This document shows positions 32,801 to 42,349 of a stretch of 64,000 nucleotides of DNA, one piece after another. The notes under the pieces were generated by a model, which did not search any database, had not been told where the DNA came from, and saw only the letters and a program-made list of their open reading frames with translations. How positions within the stretch are numbered: position 1 is the stretch's first letter; every line of letters starts with the position of its first letter. The stretch comes from Bombardia bombarda (taxonomy: Eukaryota; Ascomycota; Sordariomycetes; Sordariales; Lasiosphaeriaceae), in contig JAULSR010000002.1 of NCBI GenBank assembly GCA_030512295.1, forward strand, positions 7,068,001-7,132,000. Reading direction: 5' to 3'. The position numbers were made by a program, and so were the translations under genes.

Positions 32801-35800
32801 CACCGACAGCGCTGTGGCCCTGCTCAAGACGGCAGGCGAGCTGCACCTCCGCGGTCTGGACGTCGACTTTGATCTGGTCAACAGCATCGAGACCCAGAAG
32901 CAATCCATGTTCAGCCGCGGACGCTCTGGGCCGCGCTACCTTCCCGATCTGCCCCCTTACCAGTGGAACTACGAGCGCCAGCACTGGTATCAGCCTCGGT
33001 CCATGGCAGAGCTGCGCGAGTCCAAGCACCCCCGCCATGACATTCTGGGCCGACGCGTCTTTGGCCTCTCGGAAAACGCTTCGACGTGGAAGAACATCCT
33101 GCGCCAGCGCGACGTGCCTTGGTTCCAGGACCACACGCTGGGCACCGACGTCGTGTTCCCCGCCGCCGGTCACATGTCGCTCGCCATCGAGGCTCTCCTG
33201 CAACAGCTCGATCTCGAGCCCGACCAGGCGGGCGGCGTCAAGCTCCGCGACATTGACATCCAAAAGGCGCTCATCGTGCCCGAGACCGACGACGGCACCG
33301 AGGTGCACACGCGCCTCGAGAAGATCCCCTCCAGCGACGACGACTGGTACGTCTTCACCGTCGAGTCTGTCGACAGCGGCGGCATCTGGACGACGCACAG
33401 CACCGGCAAGATCCAGAAGCAGCCCGCGTCCGAAGACGCGTCCGCCAAGACGTCCACGTCGCCGTACAAGCCCAGCCAGCTGCACCACAGGAACTCGGGC
33501 AAGAAGTGGTACCAGTCCCTGCGCCGCGTCGGCTTCCGCTACGGGCCCAGCTTCCAGACCATGACGAGCGTGCGCGCCAACGGCAAGGACCGCGTCGCGT
33601 CGGCGGGCATCAAGGTGCAGACGGCAGCCACCAGCGCCATGGAGAACGAGTCGCGCTACATGATGCACCCCAGCACCATCGACGGGTGCCTGCACGTCGT
33701 CATCGCGTCGGTGCACAAGGGCCTGCACAAGGTGATGCCGTGGGGCGTGATCCCGCTCGGCATCGAGGAGATGACGGTCAACTTCCCCGCGCTGGCCGAG
33801 GACCTGGCGGCCGACGGGCAGTGCACGGCGTGGGCGGACCGGGCGTGGGACCGCTACTTTGCGGGCAACATGCAGCTGTTTGGCGGCGCGAGCGGCAAGT
33901 GCCTGATCGACATCAAGAACTGGCGCTTCATCAAGTACGACGCCGCCGTGCCGCCGCAGCTCAAGGAGCCGGCGCCCAGGGAGCCGTACAGGATGGTGCA
34001 GTGGCAGCCGAGCAGCACCGCGGAGGAGAGCCTCGCCGCCACCAAGATCCAGTCCGACACAAACAGCACCTCTGTCGCGGTCGTCAGCCTCTCGGGCGAC
34101 TCCTCCCCCATCGCCGCAACCCTCAACGCCACCACCCTCCCCCTCACCGCCGACCTCGCCGCCTTCCCTCAAATCGTCATCGACGACGCCGACGGGTCCA
34201 TCCTCGCCTCCCCCACCCCGCCACGTGGACCGCCCTGCAGACCGTCCTGCAATCAGGCAAGCCCGTCGTCTGGGTCACCCGCGGCGCCAACGAGGGCTCG
34301 TCAGTCGCCAGCGGCATCCCGCAGGGCTTCCTCCGCGCCGTGCGCGCCGAGTCCTTCACCGCCAAGATCGGGCTCGTCGACGCCGACGTCGACGCGGACG
34401 CTGCGCAGCTCGCCGCGACTGTCCAGCACCAGCTCAGCGCGGTCGAGGCCCACGAGCCGGGGGCCGATCTCGAGTTCTGGCTGGCCAAGGAGGGCGAGGT
34501 GTTGGTGCCCAGGCTGGAGACCAATGATAAGCTGAATGCTGCGTTCTTCAAGGAGGGCGAGTACGAGAGCGGGGTGTTGCCTGCTGGCGCGGGCTATTCT
34601 GGCAAGATTGTGGATAACGAGGTGGTGTTTGAGGCGCAGTCGGCCGCTGCTGTCCCAGTGCTGGGCGAGGGCGAGGTCGAGATCCAGGCGTCGCATGCTG
34701 AGCTGGGGAGCGACGATTTCTCGTCACGGGCTCTCGAGCGGGCGCGCATTGTGGCGGGCACTGTTGTTCGCGTTGGCGGTGGAGTCGATGCTGCGGTGGA
34801 GGGCCAGACGGTGGTGGCGTACACCAAGAAGACGCCGTTTGACACCCGCTTGGTGACGGAGACGTTCGCTATCGTCAAGGACACAGAGAATGTGGGGCAG
34901 CTGGTGGCGGGGTTGCCGGCGCTGGTCAAGGCCGTGGATGCTGCCGTTGTCGCGGGAGGTGCCAAGGAGGGCGACCGTGTCTTGCTTCTTGCTGGCGGGT
35001 CGGTCGCGTTTGGGCAGGCGCTCGTTAAGCTGGGAGAGCAGATTGGGTTCGAGGTGACGGTCGCCGGGGCTGGGGATGATGTGGTCAAGGTGTTGACCTC
35101 GTCGTCCAAGGCACCGAGTGTGGTGATTGCTGGTGCGTCTAATGCGCAGGTTAAGGACGCGTGGCGCGCCATGCCGAGGAGGGGCAGGTTTGTATTCAGC
35201 GATGTCGCGTTGGATGGCCCGCTGGACCCGGCGCCGTTCGCGCGAGGCGTTGGCCTGTTTGTTAGTGGCGTGTCGGACGCCCTGGAGAATAACGCCGAGG
35301 CGCTGAAGGGTGCGCTGGAGACTAGTGTGGAGCTGCTGCAGGGGCAGGGGCAGGGGCAGGGGCAGGGGCAGGGGCAGGGGCAGGGCGCTATGACGTCGCC
35401 TGTTGTGGTGGATGTTGGTGAGCTGAAGGAGCTGGACGCTGCCAGGAAGAGGGTTAACGAAGCTGGCACCGGCGTGCTGGAGTTTGGGTATGGGAAGAGC
35501 GAGGTCAAGGTCGGTGCTCTCCTCCTCTAAAACACGTCTGACTGCTTGGTGCTGACATCCATGGCTTGATCTAGGCACGCAAATCGCGCGAGCCTGTCCA
35601 GTTCTCAGCCGATGGCGCTTACCTCCTCGTCGGCTGCCTCGGTGGTCTTGGGCGCAGCTTGACGACGCAGATGTTTGGGCGCGGCTGCAGAAACTTTGTC
35701 TTCCTTTCGCGATCCGGTACTGCTAAGCCCGAGGCTGCTGAGGTCGTCAGCCGTCTACAAGAGTCTGGGGCGAATGTGCAGGTGTTCTGTGTCGATGCAG

Positions 35801-36823
35801 GCGACGAGGCGGCCGTGGCCAAGGTTGTCGCTGAGGTGTCAGCCAAGCAGCCCATCAAGGGTGTGGTCCACGCCGCCATGGTGTTGAGGGTGAGTAAACA
35901 GCCCCTTCGTCCTTTCCTTCAGAAGCTGACAATTAGCACAGGATGGTCTCTACCAAAACATGTCCCACGTCGCCTACCTGGACGCCCTCCGACCCAAGAT
36001 GCAAGGCGCCATCGCCCTGCACAACGCCCTCGGTGACACCCCGCTCGACTTCTTCCTCATGACCTCCAGTATCTCGGGCGTCCTCGGCAATCCGGGACAG
36101 TCCAACTACTGCGCCGGCAACAGCTACCTCGACTTCTTGGCCCTGCATCGTCGCAAGCGCGGCCTAGCTGCCTGCTCCATCGCCCTCCCCATGGTCGAGG
36201 ACGTCGGCGTCGTCACCGAGAGCGCCACCATCGCCGACTCACTCGCCCGCAAGATGCCCTTTGGCATTGACGAGCGCGAGATGTTGCTCTCCTTTGACGC
36301 CGGTATTGTCCAGGGCGCCCCCCAGGACGGCGAGCAGGACATTGTCCGTCTCGGCGATGTCCAGATTATCTTGGGTCTCGAGCCCGAGGCGATGCGCGTG
36401 GCTATGGAGGGCAGCGACGTCTCGGATGCCTTCTGGCACTCCGATGCCAGGCTGACATCGGTGACCGAGGCGCTCAAGGCCCTGGCTGCTGCCTCTGGTA
36501 GGACGGGAGGTGATGGCGCTGGCGCCGGTGGTGGCTTCGTCGAGACATTGGCTGGCTTGCCGGAGGCAGAGTCGCTTGCTGCCATTGGCCTATACATCGC
36601 TGCTCGCGCTGCTCGTATTCTTGGGGCTCAAGTTGAGGACTTCAAGCTGGATGGTGCGTCGGTTGCCAGCCACGGTATCGACTCGATGATTGGCGTGGAG
36701 CTCCAAAGCTGGTTGTTCAAGGAGTTTGGTCTGCAGATCAGCGTTCAGGTGCTGTCGAATCCGAACACGACCTTCTCTGGCTTGGCTGGGACGGTAGCTC
36801 AGCAGATTGGAGTGGCTGCTTAA
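29863..36823 (+). CDS. Reducing type I polyketide synthase, KS-AT-DH-(degenerate ER)-KR-ACP, about 2166 residues
   Basis: This iterative cytosolic megasynthase builds a polyketide from malonyl units. KS: Cys in NTACSSS (about residue 186), His in ECHGTGTPTGDPIE and KANIGHSEA. AT: GHSSGEIAAAYAAG (about 641). DH: DHTLGTDVVFPAAG (about 974) and HPSTIDGCL with the second acid (about 1153). KR: GCLGGLG and SNYCAGNSY (about 1789 and 1928). ACP: HGIDSM with the phosphopantetheine Ser near 2120. The segment between DH and KR (about 1450-1710) looks like an enoyl reductase fold, but its nucleotide loop reads AGGSVAFGQALVKLG instead of GGVGQAAIQLA, so ER activity is doubtful. No methyltransferase was seen. 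Seven introns: 29927-29989, 30586-30646, 30697-30759, 30868-30950, 31234-31308, 35510-35574 and 35890-35941. Two one-base deficits in C runs (32295-32299 and 34209-34219) break the frame. Restoring both makes the coding length an exact multiple of three. A (CAGGGG)7 repeat encodes a Gln-Gly linker. Confidence 0.93.
35339..35380 (+). repeat. (CAGGGG)7 hexanucleotide repeat inside the PKS gene
   Basis: Seven perfect tandem copies of CAGGGG encode alternating Gln and Gly. They lie in the linker between the degenerate ER region and the catalytic KR. Copy number is expected to vary between strains by whole codon pairs without shifting the frame. Confidence 0.9.
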
Positions 36824-37116
36824 GATTGTATACTAAGATTGTATACGGTCCTCTTATTATCTGTTTCCTGATATTTTCTTCATCATCTTGTTCCTGTCTT
36901 TCATTTGTCAAACCTTGAAGATCCTTGCATTTAGACATGATAGATGTTTCACTTATTAAATTCACAACTTGACCATATTGTGCTGTATCCCCGTACCCTT
37001 TATCCCGTGCCATCCCAACTCCTAACCATTCCTATCTCCATCTCCCCCGCTCTATATATCGGCTTCAACAACATCGGGCCATTAAGCTTAAACCCAGACG
37101 TAATCCATTATCCCGC

Positions 37117-39201
37117 TTAGTCGTTCCTCCTCTCCTCCTCTGTTGAATTACTAGAACCGATCCCCGCCTCCCACAACATTGACGAGATATCCAACACCAC
37201 CACCTCTTTCTTCCTCGTCACGGCCACCTCGACATGCCGCTGATACTCCTTCTCCCACATTTCAGCAAACGTCACGCTTGAGTTGAACTCATGCTCCCGC
37301 AACGCCTGCCACCCCTCGCCGGCTTTTGACCTCCAGGCCGGCTGCTCCTTCGTGCCATACACATCCGGATTCGCAATATCCTCCTCTACCATCTTCCGCC
37401 GTACTTCTCCCTCAGATCTGCGGACTATAACCGACTGCGGCGCGAGAAGACGAATCTTGCCAGGCTTCCTCCATATCCGACGCGCTTGTGCTTTTAGTTC
37501 CGAGACCTTGGCGTCACTTCCTTTGCCGCCACTATCATCTTTCGCTATATTTCCATTGCTGGAATTACTCGACGGCAGAACGACATCCACAAACGGGACA
37601 CCCAAACTCCCGTCCATCATCACCCGCACCAAGAACCCACACCCTGTGTGCTTGTTGAAGAGCACAATCACGGCCAGCTGATAGAAGACTTCATCAACCA
37701 CACCTGCCAGCCGCAACGTGCTGAACTCCTTGTTCCACCTCGGTCGCTTCGCCTGGATATCAACAATGTCGTACCCCGGCGTTGCCAAGTCCCGAGCCTT
37801 GATCCACACGAGCTCTTCCTCCGACTGCGCAGCTGGAAGAAGTCGCGCTGGACTGTTCTGACAGACATAAACGGTCCTCGTCTCAGCTGCCGCGGCTGCA
37901 CGGGTAGTCACCCACGAGTACATACGGGTGCGCGTACGGAAGAGGACGTTGGGCGTCTCAGTTTCCGTGAGAAGCATGGCCAGCCGGCTGGACGGGTCTT
38001 CGGTGTTGTTCTGGCAGTTTAGGACGCCGAGGTAGAAGCGCTGGTTGGAGATGTGGCCCAGGTGCACCGGCATCGGGATGAGTCTGAGCGTGATATGTAG
38101 GCCTTTGTTGGTCATGCTATAGGCTGCATCTTGAGCGAGAGTGGGTGCAGACGGTACCAGGCGGTCTACGCCGGCAAAGTCGTTCGGTGAGCGGGCCAAG
38201 ACGCCCGTCATGCCGACCATCTCGTCGTAGTCGAACTCCTCAAGTCGGTCGTAGTGTGTTGGCACGACGCTGTCGGCGTCTGTTTTCGACAGCCCCCAGG
38301 CGAACAGGGTGTGATCGTCGGAGACTTTCAGGGTTTGCTCTTGCAGACGGATGAAGGCTGTCTCGGCGCCCTCGCCGTATAATGGGGGCATGTTGACACC
38401 GAAGATGCCCATGAGGGAGTAGGCCATGTCCTCCGGCCTGGTTGTGGTTCTGTTTGCCGCCCAAGACATGCGCCTCGCGACGCTAGCTCTGTATATGAGC
38501 TCTGGGTCAAGTAGCGTCTGCTCGTCGATCTTTGTCGCCTTCTCGATGCTCTTAGCCAAGTCGGTTTTTGTACCCAGGCGCTTCCAGTCCTTGCCGTAGA
38601 AGACGGCCCTGCGAGGAGCCAGGAGCTCCTGCAAGGTCCAGCCACGCGTAAACCACCGGCTGCGGGTGAAGCCATGCTCCCATGTTTGGTAGCCCTCCCT
38701 GTAGTCTTGGAACAGCACATCTTCCAAGTAAACGTAGCACACAGCCGCTTGCTGATACCAGGCGAACATGGAGTTGATTGCCTCGGAGATCTCGGGGCCA
38801 CTCGTCTTGTCGATGCAGCATGTGTCAATCCAGACATAGCGATAGCCATCTCTCGCCGCTTGTTTGCATGCGTAGGTGATTTTGGAGTAGCCTGCCTTGC
38901 GCTCGAACGATGCAGAATCATTGGTAAAATTATTGACACTGGGGGTGGTGGTGGTGGTGGTTGGCAACACGACTGCCTTTTCTTCCTCCTCGCGACGATC
39001 GTAGTTGCTGTTCCATGTCGTGATGGCCCGAGAAGAAGGTAATTGATAGTTGGCAGGAGACGGGTAGTTGACCGATGAAGGGAAGTTCAATGAAGAGGCT
39101 CCGTTTCGGATAGCCATAAGCATCGATGAGAGCAGCATGAAGCGCACCGAGTCGGCATTCTCTGATGACTGACGCGATATTCGATTTTCCATAAGCTGCT
39201 T

Positions 39202-39245
<44 letters not shown>

Positions 39246-39390
39246 GATTCTGGCGGTCCCTCGAGATCGCCTCAATCTCAGATAGCGAGACCTCTTCACG
39301 ACCCCAAGTGTGTGAAAGAATGGCATATTGCGGGACATCGGCTCCGTAGAATTCCTCCACTGCCAGAGTGGTGACGTTGAGGAGCCTCAT
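37117..39390 (-). CDS. HET-domain (heterokaryon incompatibility) protein with poly-Gln insertion, 757 residues
   Basis: A single exon from the ATG at 39390. The HET domain (PF06985) begins MRLLNVTTL and YAILSHTWG (residues 23-30). It resumes at GYSKITYACKQAARDGYRY, VWIDTCCIDK (about 185-195), RSRWFTRGWTLQELLAPR, and EDMAYSLMGIFGVNMPPLYGEG. Between the first two blocks lie about 130 residues of low complexity: a run of 14 Gln, Ser/Asn-rich sequence and a TTTTTTP run. The second HET protein in this window has only about 20 residues there. HET domains trigger cell death or self/non-self reactions after hyphal fusion. The C-terminal 350 residues show no NACHT, WD or ankyrin repeats that I recognise. 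The gene converges on the PKS with under 300 bases between stops and is probably not part of the pathway. Confidence 0.9.
39203..39243 (-). repeat. (CAG)n run coding poly-Gln in the HET protein
   Basis: An almost pure CTG run on the plus strand, read as about 14 Gln codons on the minus strand. It interrupts the HET domain and is prone to length change in codon steps. Confidence 0.9.
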
Positions 39391-40204
39391 TCTCCCAATC
39401 TTAATGTTGCCGGACTGTGAAATTTTGGAGACAACATTGAAGGATGTGGAGAAGTAGGTTGTAAAGCTCACAAGTCATTATGATTCCGAATATTATCTCA
39501 TTGATATGCCATCCAGTTTGTGGCAACTTGTTAAAATGCGGTGTGTTGGAGCGAGTCGAGGGCCTTAATGTGGCCCAATAGCATGTTGCTACGTGCTTCG
39601 GGCCTAACCATAGCCGCCCAAGACCCCAAAAGGCGCCCGTAGTCCAATAGGGGTAACATCGTCCACTCCTGATCCATGTCAACAAGGTAAAAGTGGGGCC
39701 ACGGGAGTAACTTTTCATTGCTCTCGGCTCACTCGCACTAGAATAGAATAATGCTGTTGTTCATGTGTTGCATTCAGTAAGAAAAGGATTTTATGAATAC
39801 CTCCATTCATACTAGATACATAACCAAATGATAATCCAACGCCAATCCCCAAGACGCACTTGCTAGGTCTAATGCCTATCATTCATGACGAAAAAGCAAA
39901 TAACCCCAATGCAATGCATGTGTAGACGCCCAAGATATTCCTAGTCTATCGAATGGAAATTAACTCCCCACTCCCTCGCATGATTCCTCCTCAATTTCTA
40001 TATTGTACAATAAAACTACGTAAATAGTATGTGATCGTGGTAGTGTGTTTATGCCGTCTACACCCAGAGTAACTCACGGACGACTGGATTTCCAGTCTAC
40101 CTACCTGGCATTAAGCTGCTGTCAATCGTCAGCCCCATTCCCGTTCATATGCCGCCTCATCCGCCGGACATTCAGCGGCGGTATGAGTATTTCTGCTGCA
40201 GGTA
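39391..40204. other. Intergenic, AT-rich
   Basis: This is the upstream region of the HET gene and the 3' flank of the next gene. No coding frame or repeat was recognised. Confidence 0.35.
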
Positions 40205-41657
40205 CTACTCCTCGTCATCATCCAAGTTCGCCCATCTGACTTGACCAGGGTAGTAGGCCATATCCTCGGGCCAGAACTTTTCCTCCTCGGGAGTTGTGAG
40301 TGTCAGCGATGGAGAAGGCTGGCCATTCAACGTGCCGCGACTCTGCAGCTCTGGGCGAGGCATCATAGCCCACGTATCCTGGGGTTTGTTGTCGGACAGC
40401 CTGACTCCTTTTGCAATTTTGGTCTTGTTGTCGTCCTCGCTGAGGAGGTACATGTGTCCATTCTCATCAATCCAAGAATGCCCGGCCCAGGAAGTGTGCT
40501 CCAGCCAAGTCCATGAAAGTTTCTCTGGCTCTGCAGCCTCCTCATACTCCTCTGGCTCATCAGTCTCTTCATGCTCTTCAGACTCATGAGCCTCTTCATT
40601 GGGCTCTATCAGCTCTTCTTCGGAGTCGAAGCTGTGTTCCGTTGCTGCCATCTGATCGTCGTCGACAGCATCCATCTCTTCAGGCTCACCTATCCAGACT
40701 TGCGCGTCATTGAGCATCTCAATAACCTCATGAGTCTCTACCACCTCAAATTCGTTGCAATTGCCGTAAACAATGCCAGATTTAAATACTTCTGTTTTGC
40801 ATCCCATAAAATTGCCACCAGCAGAAGAAACATCATCAGCCTCCTCCTCGACGAAACCCAGCCTGCCCTCGCTGTACCACTTGCCGAACATGACCAGCTC
40901 GTCGTATGAAAGAACTCTGAACTGCTGATTATTCCTCAGCCAGTACACGACGCCATTGTTGGCAACTGCAAATGCCATCTTATCAGCGCAGTGCTTCATT
41001 TGGCGAAGGTCTGTGTTGAGCCTTCTATCGCAGAATTCATATCGTCCCACGATGGACCAGGAAGAGGAGAACTCCTCGATCAATGCCAGATAATCAATGT
41101 CGGTCGAAAAGATCCAGAACTCTGATGTGGGGGGGCGGGATAGGGACGTAGTCTTGTGGTGAGATAAATCCTTTCCGGCCCGTAAAAGTAGTAATGCGTG
41201 GTCGGTCAGATGACAGAGGTAGTCTTGAAGCATACTCCTCGTACGGCGATCGAGTATCAGCTTCAGAAGTCTCGACAAGATGCTGGTGGCAATCCAGATC
41301 TTGCGTCTCGGCTTCCTTCGCTGTCTCGGCATCAAGATCGCTGGCCACCACACAGTCGTCCTCGGCAGTAAGTCTTGTGCTTGAGATGGACTCTATTCCC
41401 TGACGGAACACATCCATGTCGTTGACCGTGTTTCGGGGTTGTGCGTCGCAAATGAGCTTTAGGGCTCTACCCGGGCCATGAAGAGTCACTTCGCCGTTGA
41501 GACAAGCCTTCTCAAAAGCGTGGTGTGAAATGTGCGGATTGTGGTCGCGATTGCGGTTTGCCAGATGCAGGTTGCAAGGTAAGGTGGACGGTGAACAATT
41601 TTGGCCAAGGTTTGTCTGGCGGGCGGAAAGACTGTAAGTCGAGATACCCGCTGGCAC
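40205..41657 (-). CDS. Unknown-family protein, shorter paralogue of the adjacent 1159-residue protein (5' end unclear, one-base frame break)
   Basis: I do not recognise the family. Three parts match the neighbouring gene at 42350-46046. First is an N-terminal HGP..L.LI...Q motif (LHGPGRALKLICDAQ). Second is a middle domain with ALIEEF, AFAVANNGVVYWLRNN and ELVMFGKWY. Third is a C-terminal module with LEHTSWAGHSWIDENGHMY, WAMMPRPELQ and FWPEDMAYYPGQVRW. An acidic Glu/Asp/His-Glu linker joins the last two. The two frames meet at a run of seven G on the plus strand (41127-41133). Removing one base there joins them smoothly into IPPPTSEFWIF, so an extra base is likely. The start is uncertain: the frame is open to 41657, but the first codon there is GTG and an upstream exon is probable. 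No signal peptide or membrane segment was seen. Confidence 0.6.
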
Positions 41658-42349
41658 CCCACTTCTCTGGCTTGGCAGGAGGTGAATGAAAGCTGGACAA
41701 TTCTACAATGAGCTTTTGTTACACTTGTGTAAGTGGCACGCCCAGTCATATGACTTGTACGTCATACCTATTCCTCAATGCCCACATACTGTTGACGGCA
41801 TATTTTAGTGACTTCGACGTTTATGCAAATCAAAAGGTACAGCCATAGTTTGACCTGGAAACTACTTATCCTAGATTGTAGGAATTGATCATCATAGTTT
41901 TTTTTAGGGTCTGTAATACAGCACGTTCAAGGCATTTTATGCTACGGTACCGTAGTACGATCAAATCCAGCTAAATGCAAGCTGTCTGGTATTGCCCATC
42001 TCCTTTAGTGGACCACCAACGCCGGTAATGATATCTCAACTCCCAGTCTAATCCTCATTCCCCCCAAAATAAACTTCCTAGTACTTGTACAAAATTCTTT
42101 GTGTATGTGCGCCCTTCTTGATGAATTCTGACCTCCTGCGGACGATTATGCGATTTGGTGAGATATAGATACCTATCGACGCCTCCAAGCTTCTGGTCTT
42201 GCTCTATACCTTATGCTAGACGGCTCTGCTTGTGGGGAGGTCCTGTATCAGTAGGCATAGAGTTCTTATTTCCTGTCTTTTGTGCGATTGAGTTCTGTGT
42301 TCTTGTGTAGAGGGTCATCCTGCCGCTCCGTTCTAGTCGTGATGACTCG
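41658..42349. other. Intergenic between the two paralogues
   Basis: This probably contains the promoter, and perhaps a first exon, of the shorter paralogue. A conserved-looking open stretch in another frame runs from 41700 to 41512 (PPAKPEKWGASGYLDL). The rest is AT-rich with nothing recognised. Confidence 0.3.

Noticed and set aside
32562..34172. A 536-codon minus-strand frame over the PKS AT-DH region, and a 382-codon plus frame at 32416-33564
   Set aside because: Both are shadows of the PKS frame, Arg/Ser/Pro-rich without domains. The sense frame has AT and DH motifs.
29863..36823. PKS split into two or three separate genes at the frame breaks
   Set aside because: The AT domain would be cut in its middle, and no promoter or start codon fits. 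Two one-base corrections in C runs give a single frame with standard domain order.
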